Assembly: GCA_018907035.1 (NCBI GenBank)
Contig: JACCIC010000040.1
Span: 1,891,501-1,955,500, forward strand
DNA: 64,000 bases
Reading direction: 5' to 3'
Origin: Sycobia sp. Sy_11
Taxonomy: Eukaryota; Arthropoda; Insecta; Hymenoptera; Epichrysomallidae
Translations under genes and position numbers: made by a program
Shown here: piece by piece, positions 37,491 to 49,511 of the stretch
Layout of the letters: the number at the start of each line of letters is the position of its first letter
How positions within the stretch are numbered: the stretch's first letter is position 1
The notes under the pieces: generated by a model
The model's input: the letters and a program-made list of their open reading frames with translations, nothing else
Databases searched by the model: none
What the model was told of the DNA's origin: nothing

Positions 37491-38160
37491 CCATCGTTCC
37501 CTTTTTCGCGCATGAAGTTAATTTTAGAGCCACTCCGTTACCGCCAGTAAAGAACGCCCGTAAGTCAACAATCGCCGGCGAACTGTGTCTTTGTCAAACG
37601 CCCATATATTTATATACTTTCAGCACGAGCTGCGCAACGTGGACTGACCATTCCACTTGATTTATACATAAAGTAAACAATAGTAATAATTAACAGACGC
37701 CCTATGTCACCGTCCACCGCAATGGGACAAACGAGAGTTTTACGTCGTTTCCTTGCCCCCCCCCCTGTTGACCCACCGCCGCTCCCCCCATCGCCCCTCA
37801 AGTTTTTGAACTATTTCGGCTCATTTATTTAAGCGCAAAATGAACCCACGCGTGTGCCTCATTGAATTTCTGACAAACCGCCCTCGCGCAAATTGCCAGC
37901 GAGCGCTGAATGCAAAATAAATCTCGCTTAATTTAAGGCCGTTAAATCTGATTAATGCCACCTCGGCTCCGTTCTAATTCTTCATTATCTGGCGTGCATA
38001 AAAATACACGTGTATATATATATAGCTACTTTGACTCGCGATAGCGAGTTACTTTTAAAAGGAGCCCCGGCTTTTAAATTCAAGAAAGAATAGTAACGTA
38101 ACAACTTATCGGCCCTTATAAATCACTGCCTCCCCTCCTCCCAGGGCATAGGAGAATGCC
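37490..38160. other. Mixed-GC block, possible conserved non-coding DNA
   Basis: GC-moderate sequence interspersed with homeodomain-type TTAATTA/TTAATGC strings, a C run near 37757-37765 and purine-poor stretches. It is unlike both the AT-rich DNA and the simple-repeat islands. No frame is convincing. A cis-regulatory role is inference only. Confidence 0.3.
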
Positions 38161-38169
38161 TGAGCAAAG

Positions 38170-38990
38170 TAATGGACTTATTAACATCTAATTATGCAGT
38201 GCGTACATGCATATCGGCCAAATATATTGCCATTACGGCATTATATATAGGGGTGCAGTTAATTAAAAAATATCATCGTTCGAAAGGAAGAAATATGAAT
38301 TTTTCATATTTTCCCTTCAGCTCTCGCCTAAGACGCACGTCCTTCTTAAAATTCAAGCATAAAAAGACAAAGTGTATTAATCAACGCGGGTACATGTACA
38401 GAATGTATCGAAAGATCCGAAACGGTTAAGTAATTCGCCTATTAAAATTGGTGATGCAAAACTGCTGTTATGCGCAAGTAAAACGAAAATAACCACCAGA
38501 ACCTTTATTTACTTTACAAAACCTCGTTATTCAAGAAAATGCTTCCTACAAAAATTGTACAATTTGATTCAATAAATTGTCTGATAACTTTCATGCAGTA
38601 TAAATGATCAGTTTCCGAGCGCAAATGATGGAGAAACATTGTTTTTTTAAATGGAACCCCCTATACCAATTCAGATATCACCCGTACATCAATCGTGCAA
38701 TTGCCCTTTAACTTTACTCTGTCCTTAGAAATCATTTGCCAGGTTAATACAAAAATTAAAGTGGTCGTTTCCATGGCATTGTGAGATCGAACAAAACCGA
38801 AAGAGTGTTTCAGGTTTTACAGGAACACGGGTGAAAAATTCACGCTCCCATTATGAAAAGAAAAAATTTACCCTCACATGAGGTCGCAAAACAAATAATT
38901 GGACGAAACCCTGCAGCTTGATAGTTGGATAGTTTTTGAGGAATATGATTTGTTTTGCCACGCATTTCAATATCTTTACTATGAAAATAT
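38170..38990. other. AT-rich non-coding DNA
   Basis: No gene recognised. A frame at 38172-38429 has no domain. Confidence 0.55.
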
Positions 38991-39850
38991 GTAGTCCGTA
39001 GCCGGTCTCCAGGAATTTCCCGAGACCGCTGCTCTTTCTCCGTCCGGAGGAAGAGTCGAATTGGCGATAAATCAGTCGGATTCCCAGCGATACGCCATAT
39101 ACGAATATCCAGTGAAGAGGAGGGGCGATTCTACCAATTTGCCGAGCTCCGACTTCACCGCCACCTATACAGGCACACACGCGCGCGCGCGCGCTCACGC
39201 ACACCTGTGCGTCTTTTCGATCGGCGCGCGTGTCGACGGCCAGCGCCAACGCAGACGTCTCCGCTGTATATACCATCGGATATTTTTCCAGAAATCCCCC
39301 ACCTACCTCAAGCAACTGGCCGTCTATTAATCAAGCCAAGGGCGGCAATTACACCCCCCTCTGCCCCCCTCCCCGCCCCACAGACCTGCCATGCAAATCA
39401 GGGAGCGTCCGTGGCGCGCAGAAATTCTAAGTGCGGAGAGCGCGATGGCTGAGCCGAGAGGGGGGCCCACCCGCGGTGGGAGGACGACTCGCCGCGCCGC
39501 GATCGCGTTGTCTCGAGTAATTTCGTTAAAGTTTCGATTATTCCCGGGTTATATCGCACGCGGCGCGGAGGAAGGCAAAAGACCGGGAGGGTGGTTGGGG
39601 GGTGGCGTTTCAAAAGGAGGTGGGAGGGGGGTTCTGCTTCATGCCACGGGCACGAATGTATTTTTATGTTAATCCGGCCTTCCCCGGCGATACTAATCTT
39701 TGCCAGGGCAATCCGGCGCTCGCGTGGATGAGCGAGACGGGACGAGAGGGACAGAGAGTTGCTAGAAGTTTCCTCGGAAATATCGCGAGGCGTTATTCGA
39801 TTGCGAGCGAGATTATTTAACTGGGTCCCGGTCGCGGAAGTTACTTGTAC
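38990..39850. other. GC/CpG-rich island
   Basis: Starts with a perfect CGGTCTC/GAGACCG inverted repeat (about 39003-39028). It contains an alternating CG tract (39173-39203), an ATGCAAAT octamer near 39392 and G runs near 39590-39630. Long frames on both strands (154 and 166 codons on the minus strand) look like CpG-island artefacts, because they overlap frames of similar length on the other strand and show no domain. Confidence 0.5.
39173..39203. repeat. (CA)n(CG)n(CA)n alternating tract
   Basis: CACACA, then GCGCGCGCGCGCGC, then TCACGCACAC: nearly continuous purine-pyrimidine alternation, so Z-DNA-prone. Confidence 0.85.
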
Positions 39851-39859
39851 GGAACTGAA

Positions 39860-41000
39860 TAAAGATGATTGCATACGCACGTAGCCATTATTGTGCAAAT
39901 ATTAAATTTCATACCGAGCAAATAAACGATTGTCTGACGAACTTTGTTCCCTGAAAATAATGGCTTTCGTGGGATCTCGACAATTTGCCAAAACTCAAAA
40001 TGCGCGCAATGGGATACTCCATACTTTCGCTATCGTTTGTGTAACGTCGAACGAAACGACAGTATTCACTTAATATCGTACAACAAATGTACTCAGTTGC
40101 GATCTTTTAATCGCGTGATTTTGGACAATGTTAAGCATTATAGTTTTATTAATCTAATCCACATCAAAGTATCTAGGTATTATCATTAAAATTTCGGAAT
40201 TTTAAGTTAGCAGGCAGACGTTACCATTTTATTCAGCTTAGATTGGCATAAGGATTAAGTTGCATAAAGTAGACCCATAATATACGAAACAAACACAATA
40301 TGCAACAAAAGCATTTGGGAGAATCTTTAAGATTGCTTCCTGATAACAGACACAGTTCATTTTGCGATCAAATGTTAACTGGCAATAAGAAATGGCTGCT
40401 GATATAACAAATACCAATATATACCTTACAGAGATTGAACGAGAATGAATCAACAAAAGATACTTGGACATCACAATTTTCATATCGAATAGTCATTCAA
40501 AGGAACTGACCATCGGTATTTAGTCGTCTAAGTGAGTAATCATTCGATCTGACTCTATAAAATCTGTTGGCACGAGCACCTCACCCAGTCATATAGGTGT
40601 ATAACTTTGACATATAAATCAATCTCTTATATTTGTAAAAACAAATTTTTTTTCTTACTTGACGACATCAGCCATACTTTTCGGACTATTTTTATAAAGC
40701 AGCGCATTTCTAATCACGTGAAGTTCTTCAAATACAAGATTTCTTTGCTATGCATAACACAACTGTAATTATTACTAACGATTATAGTCATACATAACAA
40801 CGTCTTAAAGCAGCCGTTAATTTTACTTTTTCCCGCGCAACCGTTAAAGATCCACATTGCGATATAAGAGAACTCCTTTTTAGCGACTCGTTCGTAACTC
40901 CCGTTTCGCTCTTTCGCCGTTTTACAGGCAGGATAATGGTTTCTCGAAAATTCTCGTTGAGAAGAAAAAGAAAAAAAAAAGAACCGCCCAGCCTGTCCCG
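39860..41000. other. AT-rich non-coding DNA
   Basis: No gene recognised. Frames at 39944-40189 and 40238-40483 are open by chance and have no motif. Confidence 0.55.
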
Positions 41001-41900
41001 AAAGAAGACAATCTCGTTCCAGGCGAAAAGGGAAGAAAACGAATGGAGTTGCGGGCGCGGCGCCGGCTCACGAAGGAGGGCGGGAGGGAGAAAGAAAGAA
41101 AGTGAGCGCGGCAAGTGGCGCAAGGGAAAAACGAACGATTTGCATTGCTTAACTTTCTCTCTCTCTCTCCCTCTCTCTTTCTCCCCGGCTATAATCTTGG
41201 CCTGTAGCAATAAAATAGGGCCTTTATATATATACATTTCTACACATACACACGCGTGTGCATCCTTCGCCCGACTAGACCGAACTTATTTTTAACCGCC
41301 GCGGCGCCGGTTGCGCCTCCTCGGGCGATGCGTTCGATGTGCACCGGTCATGCATCGACTCGATTGTGCCCTCGGACTTTTATAGTAAACAGCTCTCGCA
41401 GTCTGCTACACGGTCTGGTCCCATGCATTATGCAACGACCCCGACCTCCAGCGTTTGCATTCTCTTTCCCACTTTTCTCCTTGCACTTCCCCCTCCCGGT
41501 CCGCCACACTCGGTCTCTCTCTAGCTTTCTTTTCCTTTCGTTTTTCTTCTTATACTCCCCCTCCTCCACTTGTCCCGTCGCGATTATACCTACGGAGTAA
41601 TTGAATTTCAAGAGGTACTAGCGGCACGATTAAATTGATTGGCCCTCGCGCGGTTCCTTATTGACCGTGGAGTCCAACATGAACATATATATATATACAA
41701 GCCAGTGCGTGGAAAAAGCGATTGGTCTCGGGTCGATGCGATTTGTTCCCGTGGCGGCCGCAATCCCGTGACTTTAAGCACGGGCAAGCGGAGGAGGGGC
41801 AGAGGGCGCTGTAAAGATCGCGCTCGCGATCCAAATGCCGATCCAATTAATATTCATGAAAGAAAAAAGAGAAACAGTTTATACGCGCGCCGTTACGGTC
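41000..41900. other. GC-rich island with strand-asymmetric purine/pyrimidine blocks
   Basis: Purine-rich (about 41040-41120), then pyrimidine-rich (about 41150-41185 and 41460-41580), then CpG-rich. Frames of 114-149 codons are Lys/Arg- or Ser/Leu/Phe-rich low complexity. No gene recognised. Confidence 0.4.
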
Positions 41901-42700
41901 GAACGGGAAATGAGTTTCAATTCGTAAAGATACAGAGTGCGTGAGATAAAAGACCGCAGAGAATACTATAGTAAGGTATCCTGCCTGAACGAACGCTCTC
42001 TCGGATTATATTTATTAACTTTTTCATTGCCAAGAAACTCGCATTCTCAAAATGCTTGAAGCAGTTTCTACTGGTTCATCGTATTCTGAATATATTTTTA
42101 CACTTTGCTTTTCTATCAATCGGAAGATCAATTTATCGACAAATATGTCAGGGGATGAGAAAGCCAATTACTTATCATGTGAATTTACATTTTCCACGGT
42201 TGATCGTATGGGTGCCAGTAAAAGGATCTTTTATTTAAATGTCGAGATGACAAAATCTTAAAAATGATCATTTACCAATCGAACTATGCGCCTCTGACTA
42301 TATTTTCTTACTTTTTGCAAAAATATATATTTTATATTTCTGTGTAAATATTCGAAATCTTAATGAACAATATCTGTTAATTACATTACAGTTAAAGTAC
42401 GTTAATTTTAATGTAAAGAATTAGCGTATGTTTATTAAATAATCAGAAAGGGTGAGATCGGAGATTTGCAAAGAATTGTTTCTTAACAAGAAACAAAACT
42501 GACCCATTATAGAGAAGAAAAAGAAAACAAAAACTCACCTTCACGTTTCGGGATACCAGACGGCAGAATGCTCTTTTGTCCAGCGATTTCACTTCTTCCC
42601 CTTATATATGTATATAATTGGAGGCGCCAATGTGTCCAGCGCAGAGTCGCGCGCCTGAAAAAACAGATAGAGACACGACCATTATATTGATGGAATGGAC
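41900..42700. other. AT-rich non-coding DNA
   Basis: Nothing recognised besides short frames. Confidence 0.55.
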
Positions 42701-42708
42701 ATGTGTGA

Positions 42709-42781
42709 GTATGTATGTATGTATGCATGTATGTATGTATGTATGTATGTATGTATGTATGTATGTATGTATGTATGTATG

Positions 42782-42842
<61 letters not shown>

Positions 42843-42846
42843 GTAT
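42709..42846. repeat. Compound microsatellite (GTAT)n-(TA)n-(GTAT)n
   Basis: About 78 bases of GTAT tetranucleotide, then about 44 bases of TA, then about 16 bases of GTAT again. Several artefactual frames of up to 188 codons, encoding Tyr-Ile-His-Thr or Met-Tyr-Val-Cys repeats, arise from it. Confidence 0.97.
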
Positions 42847-42859
42847 CGATATATACTAC

Positions 42860-43595
42860 ACCATTTCCTCTCTCTCTCTCGCTCATACGATAGAAGGAGT
42901 GATGAACGATGGATACTCGCTAGCGGAGAGAAACTCGCAAAAGCAGAGCAGGCACCACACCGATCGTAGGCACTGCACGATCTCGGGGGAAACGATTTCC
43001 AAATTCCTGTATAGATAGTTAAAAAAATAGGAGATTGTTCCAAAAAGAAGGCGCAGAAGTGAGAAGTAGGCAAAAAAGATATTCGAGCGCGCGCCGATTA
43101 TTCGTCATTTCCAGCTGGTAATGCAGGCGCGCGCGACGAGGTGCAAGCCACCCGCCATCCTCGCCATCGTCGTCAATTTGTAACTCCAGTGATGCCGTTC
43201 GAAATATAGCTGGTAAAGGGGGGAGGGGATAGAAAGCAAGAGAGGCAGGGACGGACAGGGAGAAAAGGGTAGCGAAAGCCGAAGAGGGGTTGCAATAGAT
43301 AGAGAAGCGTGGGGAGAGACGGGGATTACGCCGGTCACGGAAACAAATCCGCAAGCTTGTGTATGCATTTATACACACGCGCGCACCAATATATCAAGAG
43401 CACATATTTGTAACATCACGTGGGGATAATCGGCTTATTCGCGAATATACCTATACAGGCGGATCGACGTATCTGTCTTTGTCCGTCTACCACGGCCCCT
43501 ACTTCCGCTTTCCTCATACGTGTATTTGCGTGTGTATATGGGGAGGGGAGGGGGGAATGCACGGTCAGTTTGTGTTTTCGTTATAACCTGCGTGT

Positions 43596-43596
<1 letters not shown>
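42860..43596. other. Mixed-GC non-coding DNA
   Basis: CpG-rich at about 43085-43350, with purine-rich runs. Open frames of 87-119 codons on the minus strand are low-complexity. No gene supported. Confidence 0.45.

Positions 43597-43656
<60 letters not shown>
43597..43656. repeat. (CT)n microsatellite
   Basis: 60 bases of uninterrupted CT repeat. Confidence 0.97.
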
Positions 43657-43658
<2 letters not shown>

Positions 43659-43752
43659 TTCTCGCGTTCATTTCCTTTTTCCTCGGGACGGCACCCGAGC
43701 TTTGCTATATCGCACATCTCATGTCTGCGAGACGGACGTCGCGCCAACAGTG

Positions 43753-43755
<3 letters not shown>

Positions 43756-43818
<63 letters not shown>

Positions 43819-43822
43819 TATA
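43756..43822. repeat. (TA)n microsatellite
   Basis: About 67 bases of TA repeat with a single C interruption at 43813. It starts 100 bases after the (CT)n tract ends. Confidence 0.97.
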
Positions 43823-43829
43823 ATTATGT

Positions 43830-44425
43830 AAAACTTGACATTGTGCAGTGTTGAAGGATAATGGCAGGACTAGCGAGCGAGAGTTGCGCCTTGCGTATTT
43901 CTTAGTTTTCACGCGGAGTGTGGAGAGATGGACGGCATATCGGGGCTGAATAATTGCCCAATACTTTTCCTCGCATTTACAATTTTAACCAGCGATCACC
44001 GATTGTTTCGGGCAGTTGCGCTATTGCTTGCTCTTTGAATCTGAGCCGCTGTAGCTGAGTTTTTACTCACAAAAGAACGAACAATAACGTTAAAGTCCCA
44101 TTCCATTATTTAAAAGATAAAAGATGCGCAAGTAGGATTATTTGCTAAAACCTTGCAAATTCACTTGTCAAATAAAAATTCTATATAAAGAAAAATAAAA
44201 GTTTTACTTTAACCTTCAAAGAAAAGTTGTTCTAATAAAAGATATTATTAAAAAGAATTTCACTTATGAATGAAAATGTGAATATTATTATTTTCACAAT
44301 CAAGGAATCCTAAAGATACAGAATAATGATTCAAGAGATGTTAGAATTGCTGTTACTGCATTACAGGGTACACTAATTAGAATTAAAAATTGTACTTATG
44401 TCGACTGTTCTGAATTTATTTAATA
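43830..44425. other. Non-coding DNA
   Basis: GC-moderate to about 44070, then AT-rich. No gene recognised. Confidence 0.55.
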
Positions 44426-44426
44426 A

Positions 44427-44745
44427 ATATTTTTATCGGTCTTACAGTCTTTGTAATATAATAATTAGGTAAAATAATGACAGTCAGACTGTCCTGGTTT
44501 ATATTCACCCCCGAAGAATCTGAAATAAAACTTATTACTACAATAAATTATATTAGAAATTAAAAATAATAATAAAATAAAATTAATAATAAAATACAAA
44601 TAAAATAATAAATAAAATAAAAATATTAAAAGCAATATTCTATGTCGGTAAAGGACAACCTGACCCCACCACCTTAAATTTAGATTCACCTTTGGTGTCC
44701 GACACTTCGAACTGCTACGGTTCATCCTCAGGAACTAAACGCTAT
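44427..44745 (-). mobile_element. Dispersed repeat family, copy B (with AT-rich insertion)
   Basis: Read on the minus strand, 44745-44641 matches 58471-58570 and 63914-63985 over most of its length (shared strings include AAAGGT and TCAGGTTGTCCTTTAC). The far end, 44463-44427, matches 54711-54747 and the string after 58590 (GACTGTAAGA, then TAAAAATAT). An AT-rich simple sequence (about 44560-44635) separates the two conserved parts and is probably an expansion within this copy. The head (44679-44739) can be folded as three stems. No coding capacity is seen. I do not recognise the family; the CTGAGGA...GAA head recalls hammerhead-type sequences of Penelope-like retroelements, which is inference. 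Confidence 0.6.
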
Positions 44746-44749
44746 ACAC

Positions 44750-45135
44750 TAGTAGAGAATGACAAAATAATTGATAACAAAGATTTAAATATGTATCCAT
44801 ATATTTCCAAAATGCCGCATACACCGTCGCGACATTGCATAAATATATGTATATAGTTCAAACTTATTATTTGCACTCTGTTCCAAGCAACGAAAAGGAG
44901 GAGAGGGGTAGGCAGGGAAATGCGGCAATAGATAAATTAAAAATACACATAACGGCTCCCGCTAGATGCAAATTCGCGTTTGTCCAACTTTTAAAACTTT
45001 ATAAATAGATATAAGCGCTTTGTTCAGTTAGACTCTCGGGCCACGAGCTAATTCTGCCAAGTACCTAATTAATTGCGCCTGTTAATCCAGACACGCAGGC
45101 CCGGAATGTCAGTTCTCTCTGTCAGTTCATTCTAC

Positions 45136-45139
<4 letters not shown>
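44750..45139. other. Non-coding DNA
   Basis: Nothing recognised. An ATGCAAAT octamer lies near 44966. Confidence 0.55.
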
Positions 45140-45187
<48 letters not shown>

Positions 45188-45188
45188 T
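45140..45188. repeat. (CT)n microsatellite
   Basis: About 39 bases of CT repeat followed by TTCTCTCTCT. Confidence 0.95.
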
Positions 45189-45189
45189 A

Positions 45190-47195
45190 TTTTCTCTTCG
45201 TTTTGCCAGCGCAACTTTTTCACTCGCTCGATTCTCCTAGCTTTTCGCGAATTTAACGCGAATGCTAAACTAATTCAAAGCGAAGGAGCACTATTACATA
45301 CTGAAAATGTATGCGTACGTTCGTACGTGCGTCTGTACGTGTGTCAAAACCTTGGCTGCATTATAAAATAGCCGAGTGTAATATTGAACTGCGTTGCCGT
45401 GCGTTAGGTGCCTTTGGCGGATTCGTGCAGTTTTTCAAAATCAAAGCACTTATTATCTATGATCATTATTATACTGAAAATTCACCAGCTGTGATTCATA
45501 TATGCCAGTGAAAATGCTAACTTACAATTGAATAACGATGATATTGAAGGACGTGATTCAACACGTTTCCGTAACCATTACTCGAGTTCGATTATTGTAT
45601 CGCCATAAAATATTAAACCAGAGGAAGAGAAAAAAAGAGATGGATATTTTTACTTGAATAGCCTTCTTTCAATTAGCTAAAAGCTCCCCCCCCCCATCCT
45701 CATCCACCCATTGGGATATAAACGCGGGTGGTTTGTCCACTATGATAATTATACACGTATCACGGTATCACGTACGATTCTCGTAATTACGACGTCCTAT
45801 TTTCGATTACCGATATTTCAGATTATTGTTATTATGGATTTCCTTTTAGTAACATTGAAAAATCCCGGAAATCAGTAATTGTATACGGGTGATCGATGGA
45901 TTATACGGATGGACTGTGTTTAATTTGATTGGTGAAAAGTATTAAAATACAATTTAGTTAATTGATGGAAAAATATCGAATATTAAAGTATCGAGTAAAA
46001 TAGACTACTCGTCCAGTTTTATCAAGAAAATTGAGGGAAAATAGTGGGGAAACGTTTAAAGAAGGTTCTAGCCTTCGTTAACCCATTTAATTCGATCTTT
46101 TACGTTTGAAATATATAATAGGACCAAATTCTTCCAGCTTGTTCTATAAATAATTATCTGTATAAATGTCATGTAGCTGTTTCTTAAGTGTTTTATTTTT
46201 GTAAAAACCGCAGATAGTTCTTTAATTTAGGTTCAAGTGTATTGACCGTACTTTTCAAAGTATGACACGTCTTTCTAGAGAGATAAATTTTTCCTACCCC
46301 TGTTACGGCTTTGCGATCGTCGTTGCAGTTTTGCTCTATTGGCGAGCATGGAGGAGCGAAATAGGATATATACATATACATATACATATATACATATAAT
46401 ATACATATATATAATATACCAATAGCACATTGTATTCGGTAAGATTAGAGGATAACAATTGGGATGATACGTCGAATTAAAATCTATAACGGATTATAAT
46501 GATATACGACGAAACTATTCGGGAATGCTGAATGTTTTAAGCTGTGTTCAAACAATCATCATGGGTCAAACTTAAATGATAAACCGAACTTCTCGAAGCG
46601 TTTTTCTTATAGGAACATATTATAGATATATTTTGAATTATTAAAATGTTGGATAATTTACTGAAATGTTTATGCATAGAGTTCGGCGTTTTCCAATATT
46701 CCAATTTCCGATTAAGATTTAAGCAAGCTTTTTTTTATTGTTCAAGTACAGCAAAACTAGACATGTCGAATTGTTTAGATTTTTGAATTACGGCACATAT
46801 GTACGATTGCGATTTTGTCTGACCTTGTTCCATATGATTTTTAAAAATCATGAAAGTTTCTGAAATTTACATTCGTTTTTATTAACGGCCACGGTGTACA
46901 GCTTACTTTTTTTGAATTCGCGTAAATGCTCGACGAAACGGCTCGGGCAACAAACGAAAAGCGCGCGAGGCCCGATGCGCCGTACATTTACAATAAAATC
47001 AGCCGTTTTTCGATCGCTGGGTCGATCGGCCCTGCGCACATGAGCTGCACCGCCGCAAAGACCTAGAAGAAAACCCGAAAAACGTAGTGGATAATGGAGG
47101 GCGAGAAAGGGCATGGGAGGAGGAGGAGCATAAACTCGCTTGCTAAGACCAAATGTAGTTAATCAGCTCAAAGGCCATACTTCTTTCTCCAAAAT
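45190..47195. other. AT-rich non-coding DNA
   Basis: No gene. Contains an imperfect (ATACAT)n/(TA)n array at about 46365-46419 and a CpG-richer patch at 46920-47060. Confidence 0.55.
46365..46419. repeat. Imperfect (ATACAT)n / (TA)n array
   Basis: Hexanucleotide ATACAT units mixed with TATA. Confidence 0.85.
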
Positions 47196-47199
47196 CCCC

Positions 47200-47209
47200 C
47201 CTCTCTCTT

Positions 47210-47277
<68 letters not shown>
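47200..47277. repeat. (CT)n-rich tract
   Basis: CT repeat with short TTT and TCCTC interruptions; a pure core of about 42 bases at 47221-47262. Confidence 0.95.
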
Positions 47278-47279
47278 GC

Positions 47280-48386
47280 TCCCCATGGCTCCCGCATGTA
47301 TGCCTTTGTGTGCGGCCGCAGCTTGTACGTATATAGCGCCGACATTTTATCCTCAAAGAAAACGCGCGGTTCACGCGAGCTTGATCAAAAGCTCCAATTT
47401 TCTTGCCGCACCTCCGCCTCCTCCTCCAAGTTACCCTTCACTTTTGCACTAGCGGGCTAATTAACGATAATTTTGAATAAACCTCGCAGTTTTCGCATGA
47501 TGATTTAAAGGAGCTCGTAAACAAAGTTCGAGGTAAAAGGAGCCTTCCTTTTCTCAATGTTTTTTTTTGTTTTTGTTTTTCTTTTTTTTCTGATTTTCTA
47601 AATTTATATTTATATCCGGAAAGCAAGCATCAAAGTCGCATAAGCATGAATTTGTATAGCATAATAAGTCAAAGAATCTCTGAATTATCAACTAGATGTA
47701 CAAATTATGGGTTTCAAGGGTATTCCGCAAACTGAAAAAGGTTGTCAAGTGTATAAAGAAAAATTGAAGATAACGCATAATATGTCGATTAACAAGGAAA
47801 GCAGGATTACCAACAACATTATACAGACGCAAAGAAACAATGATGTAAGAGCAACTGCAGATTGACAGACATCAGAGAAACAGCAAAACGGGAACGTTCG
47901 CATTAAGTCGTATGACCAAACTATTAATCAGAATAATAAGTCTTATTAATAGAAATCACATCACACAGACATCCATGAACTTAGCGAACGACTTGAACAA
48001 TACTATTTCAGATAAAATCCAAATATTCTTACAAATACATTTTCGTTAAAATCGAAATATTTATAATAATTTTAATCTTACAACCGAAATTTTTTATGAA
48101 ATTTAAAATAACAAAGATATAATAATTAAGTATTTAGACTTACAATGGACTCGATCTCAAGGAAAATCGATAGAAAAATAACGTAGAAGAAAACAAAAAC
48201 TCTATTTTAGTTAATATTAAAACGAATAACAATTTCGATACTTTGAAAACATTAAACATAAATTCTCTCTTTGATAACATAAAAACAAAAACAAATACAA
48301 AACATCGGAGATTAGATTATGATATGTGTAATTGCTGACATATTGATTGAATGGTGATCATCGCCAGAAAAAGGAAGTACCAACTA
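47280..48386. other. AT-rich non-coding DNA
   Basis: No gene recognised between the CT tract and the mariner element. Confidence 0.55.
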
Positions 48387-48387
48387 A

Positions 48388-48410
48388 TGGGTGTACAAGT
48401 AAGTTTCAGA
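48388..48410. repeat. Mariner terminal inverted repeat (transposase 3' side)
   Basis: Begins TGGGTGTACAAGTAAGTTTC and pairs with the repeat at 49489-49511. Confidence 0.88.
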
Positions 48411-48424
48411 GTTATTTTCGAAAA

Positions 48425-49334
48425 TATGAGGCTTTATTATGAAAAAGTGTCACATATTCTTTCCTTAAGAGCTTTATGCATTGATTGAAATCAGTTGTAG
48501 CCAGATGATACCAAATCTGGACTGTAAGACGGGTGAGACAGAATTTCCCATCCACTATTTTCCAAATAGTTTTTGACCGAAGCCGAAACATGTGGTCGAG
48601 CGTTATCGTGATGAAAATGACAGACTCGTTCTTTGTCTCATGTTGTTCTTGCAATGCACGCTTCAAACGAATAAGTTTGCTTCGATACAACGATCGTTTG
48701 ATGCTTTCACCACTCGGAAGCATTTAGTAGTATGCGACACTCTTTTGATCCCACCCTATGCAGAACATAACCTTATTGACGTAAATATTTCGTTTTGGCG
48801 TTGATTTCGCGGGCTCGCCAGGCTTTGTGGCTTTGTATACGATTGTCTGCGTTTAGGGTCATCATAATAAATCCATTTTTATCACTAGTGATAATCCGAT
48901 GTAAAAATTTTTATACCGCTGCAGCAACATTTCGGACAATCAAATTCGACGTTCGACGTCTCTCGGCTTCAATTCGTACGGCACCCAATTTTCATCCTTT
49001 TGAATGAATCCTAATGATTTTAAGCGCAAGGATACGACTTATCGCGTGCGCTCAATGATGCAGCAAATTATTCTTGAATCGGACACGGATTTTTATCCAG
49101 CGAAGAGTCCGATTCCTCGTCTTCGAAATTTCCGATTTCCGGAGCGATCCATGACTTTAACTTAAAAATCACCACTTCTGATGCGTTTGAACGACTCGAG
49201 GCACGTGGACTCACTAATACACTCCGCCCCATAAATTTTCGCGAGTAAACAATAGGCTTCATCCGCACTTATCGTCATATTAGAGAATAGAAGCAGGGCT
49301 TTCCGCAAATGTCGTTTATTTGACTGGAAACTTG
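48425..49334 (-). pseudogene. Mariner transposase pseudogene
   Basis: Read on the minus strand across shifted frames, the order of mariner transposase segments is preserved. First comes an N-terminal helix-turn-helix segment (KRHLRKALLLF, then SADEAYCLLAKIYG and ISESTC), followed by FKRIRSGDF and a stop. Next is the linker WVPYELKPRDVERR. In a shifted frame KKWIYYDDPKR marks the first part of the catalytic region, where an intact mariner has DEKW (here the D/E region is altered). Then WDQKSVAYY, and HHDNARPHVSASVKNYLE near 48560-48610 with the second catalytic Asp. YSPDL follows near 48505-48520, and a stop precedes the usual LF position, so the third Asp of the D,D34D triad is lost or changed. 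Known role: cut-and-paste transposition at TA. The copy is dead. At least one in-frame stop, several frameshifts and a C-terminal deletion are visible. Confidence 0.9.
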
Positions 49335-49488
49335 CTATGATTTTGCTCGGTCAAATAAACAACACCGAAAAAAATGCTCAAATATAATGCTGCAAAATTT
49401 ATGACAGATACGCAACCTGAAAAATAACACGTGAGGACTGACAGTTTTTTTTCGGAACCCACAAGTGATGTCATTTGTTGACAAAAGG

Positions 49489-49511
49489 CTGGAAACTTAT
49501 TTATACACCCA
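49489..49511. repeat. Mariner terminal inverted repeat (transposase 5' side)
   Basis: Ends TATACACCCA; its complement TGGGTGTATAAATAAGTTTC matches the other end at 18 of 20 positions. Confidence 0.88.

Noticed and set aside
38851..39315. 154-codon minus-strand frame
   Set aside because: Lies partly in a CpG island with overlapping open frames on the other strand and no recognisable motif; chance openness is likely.
39398..39898. 166-codon minus-strand frame
   Set aside because: CpG-island artefact: Ser/Arg/Leu-rich, opposed by plus-strand frames of 93 and 72 codons, no domain.
42709..42846. CRISPR-like regular repeats
   Set aside because: Simple tetranucleotide and dinucleotide microsatellite without spacers, in a eukaryotic genome.
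42507..43073. 188-codon minus-strand open frame, the longest in the window
   Set aside because: Its centre is the translation of the GTAT/TA microsatellite (Tyr-Ile and His-Thr repeats), and the flanks have no domain.
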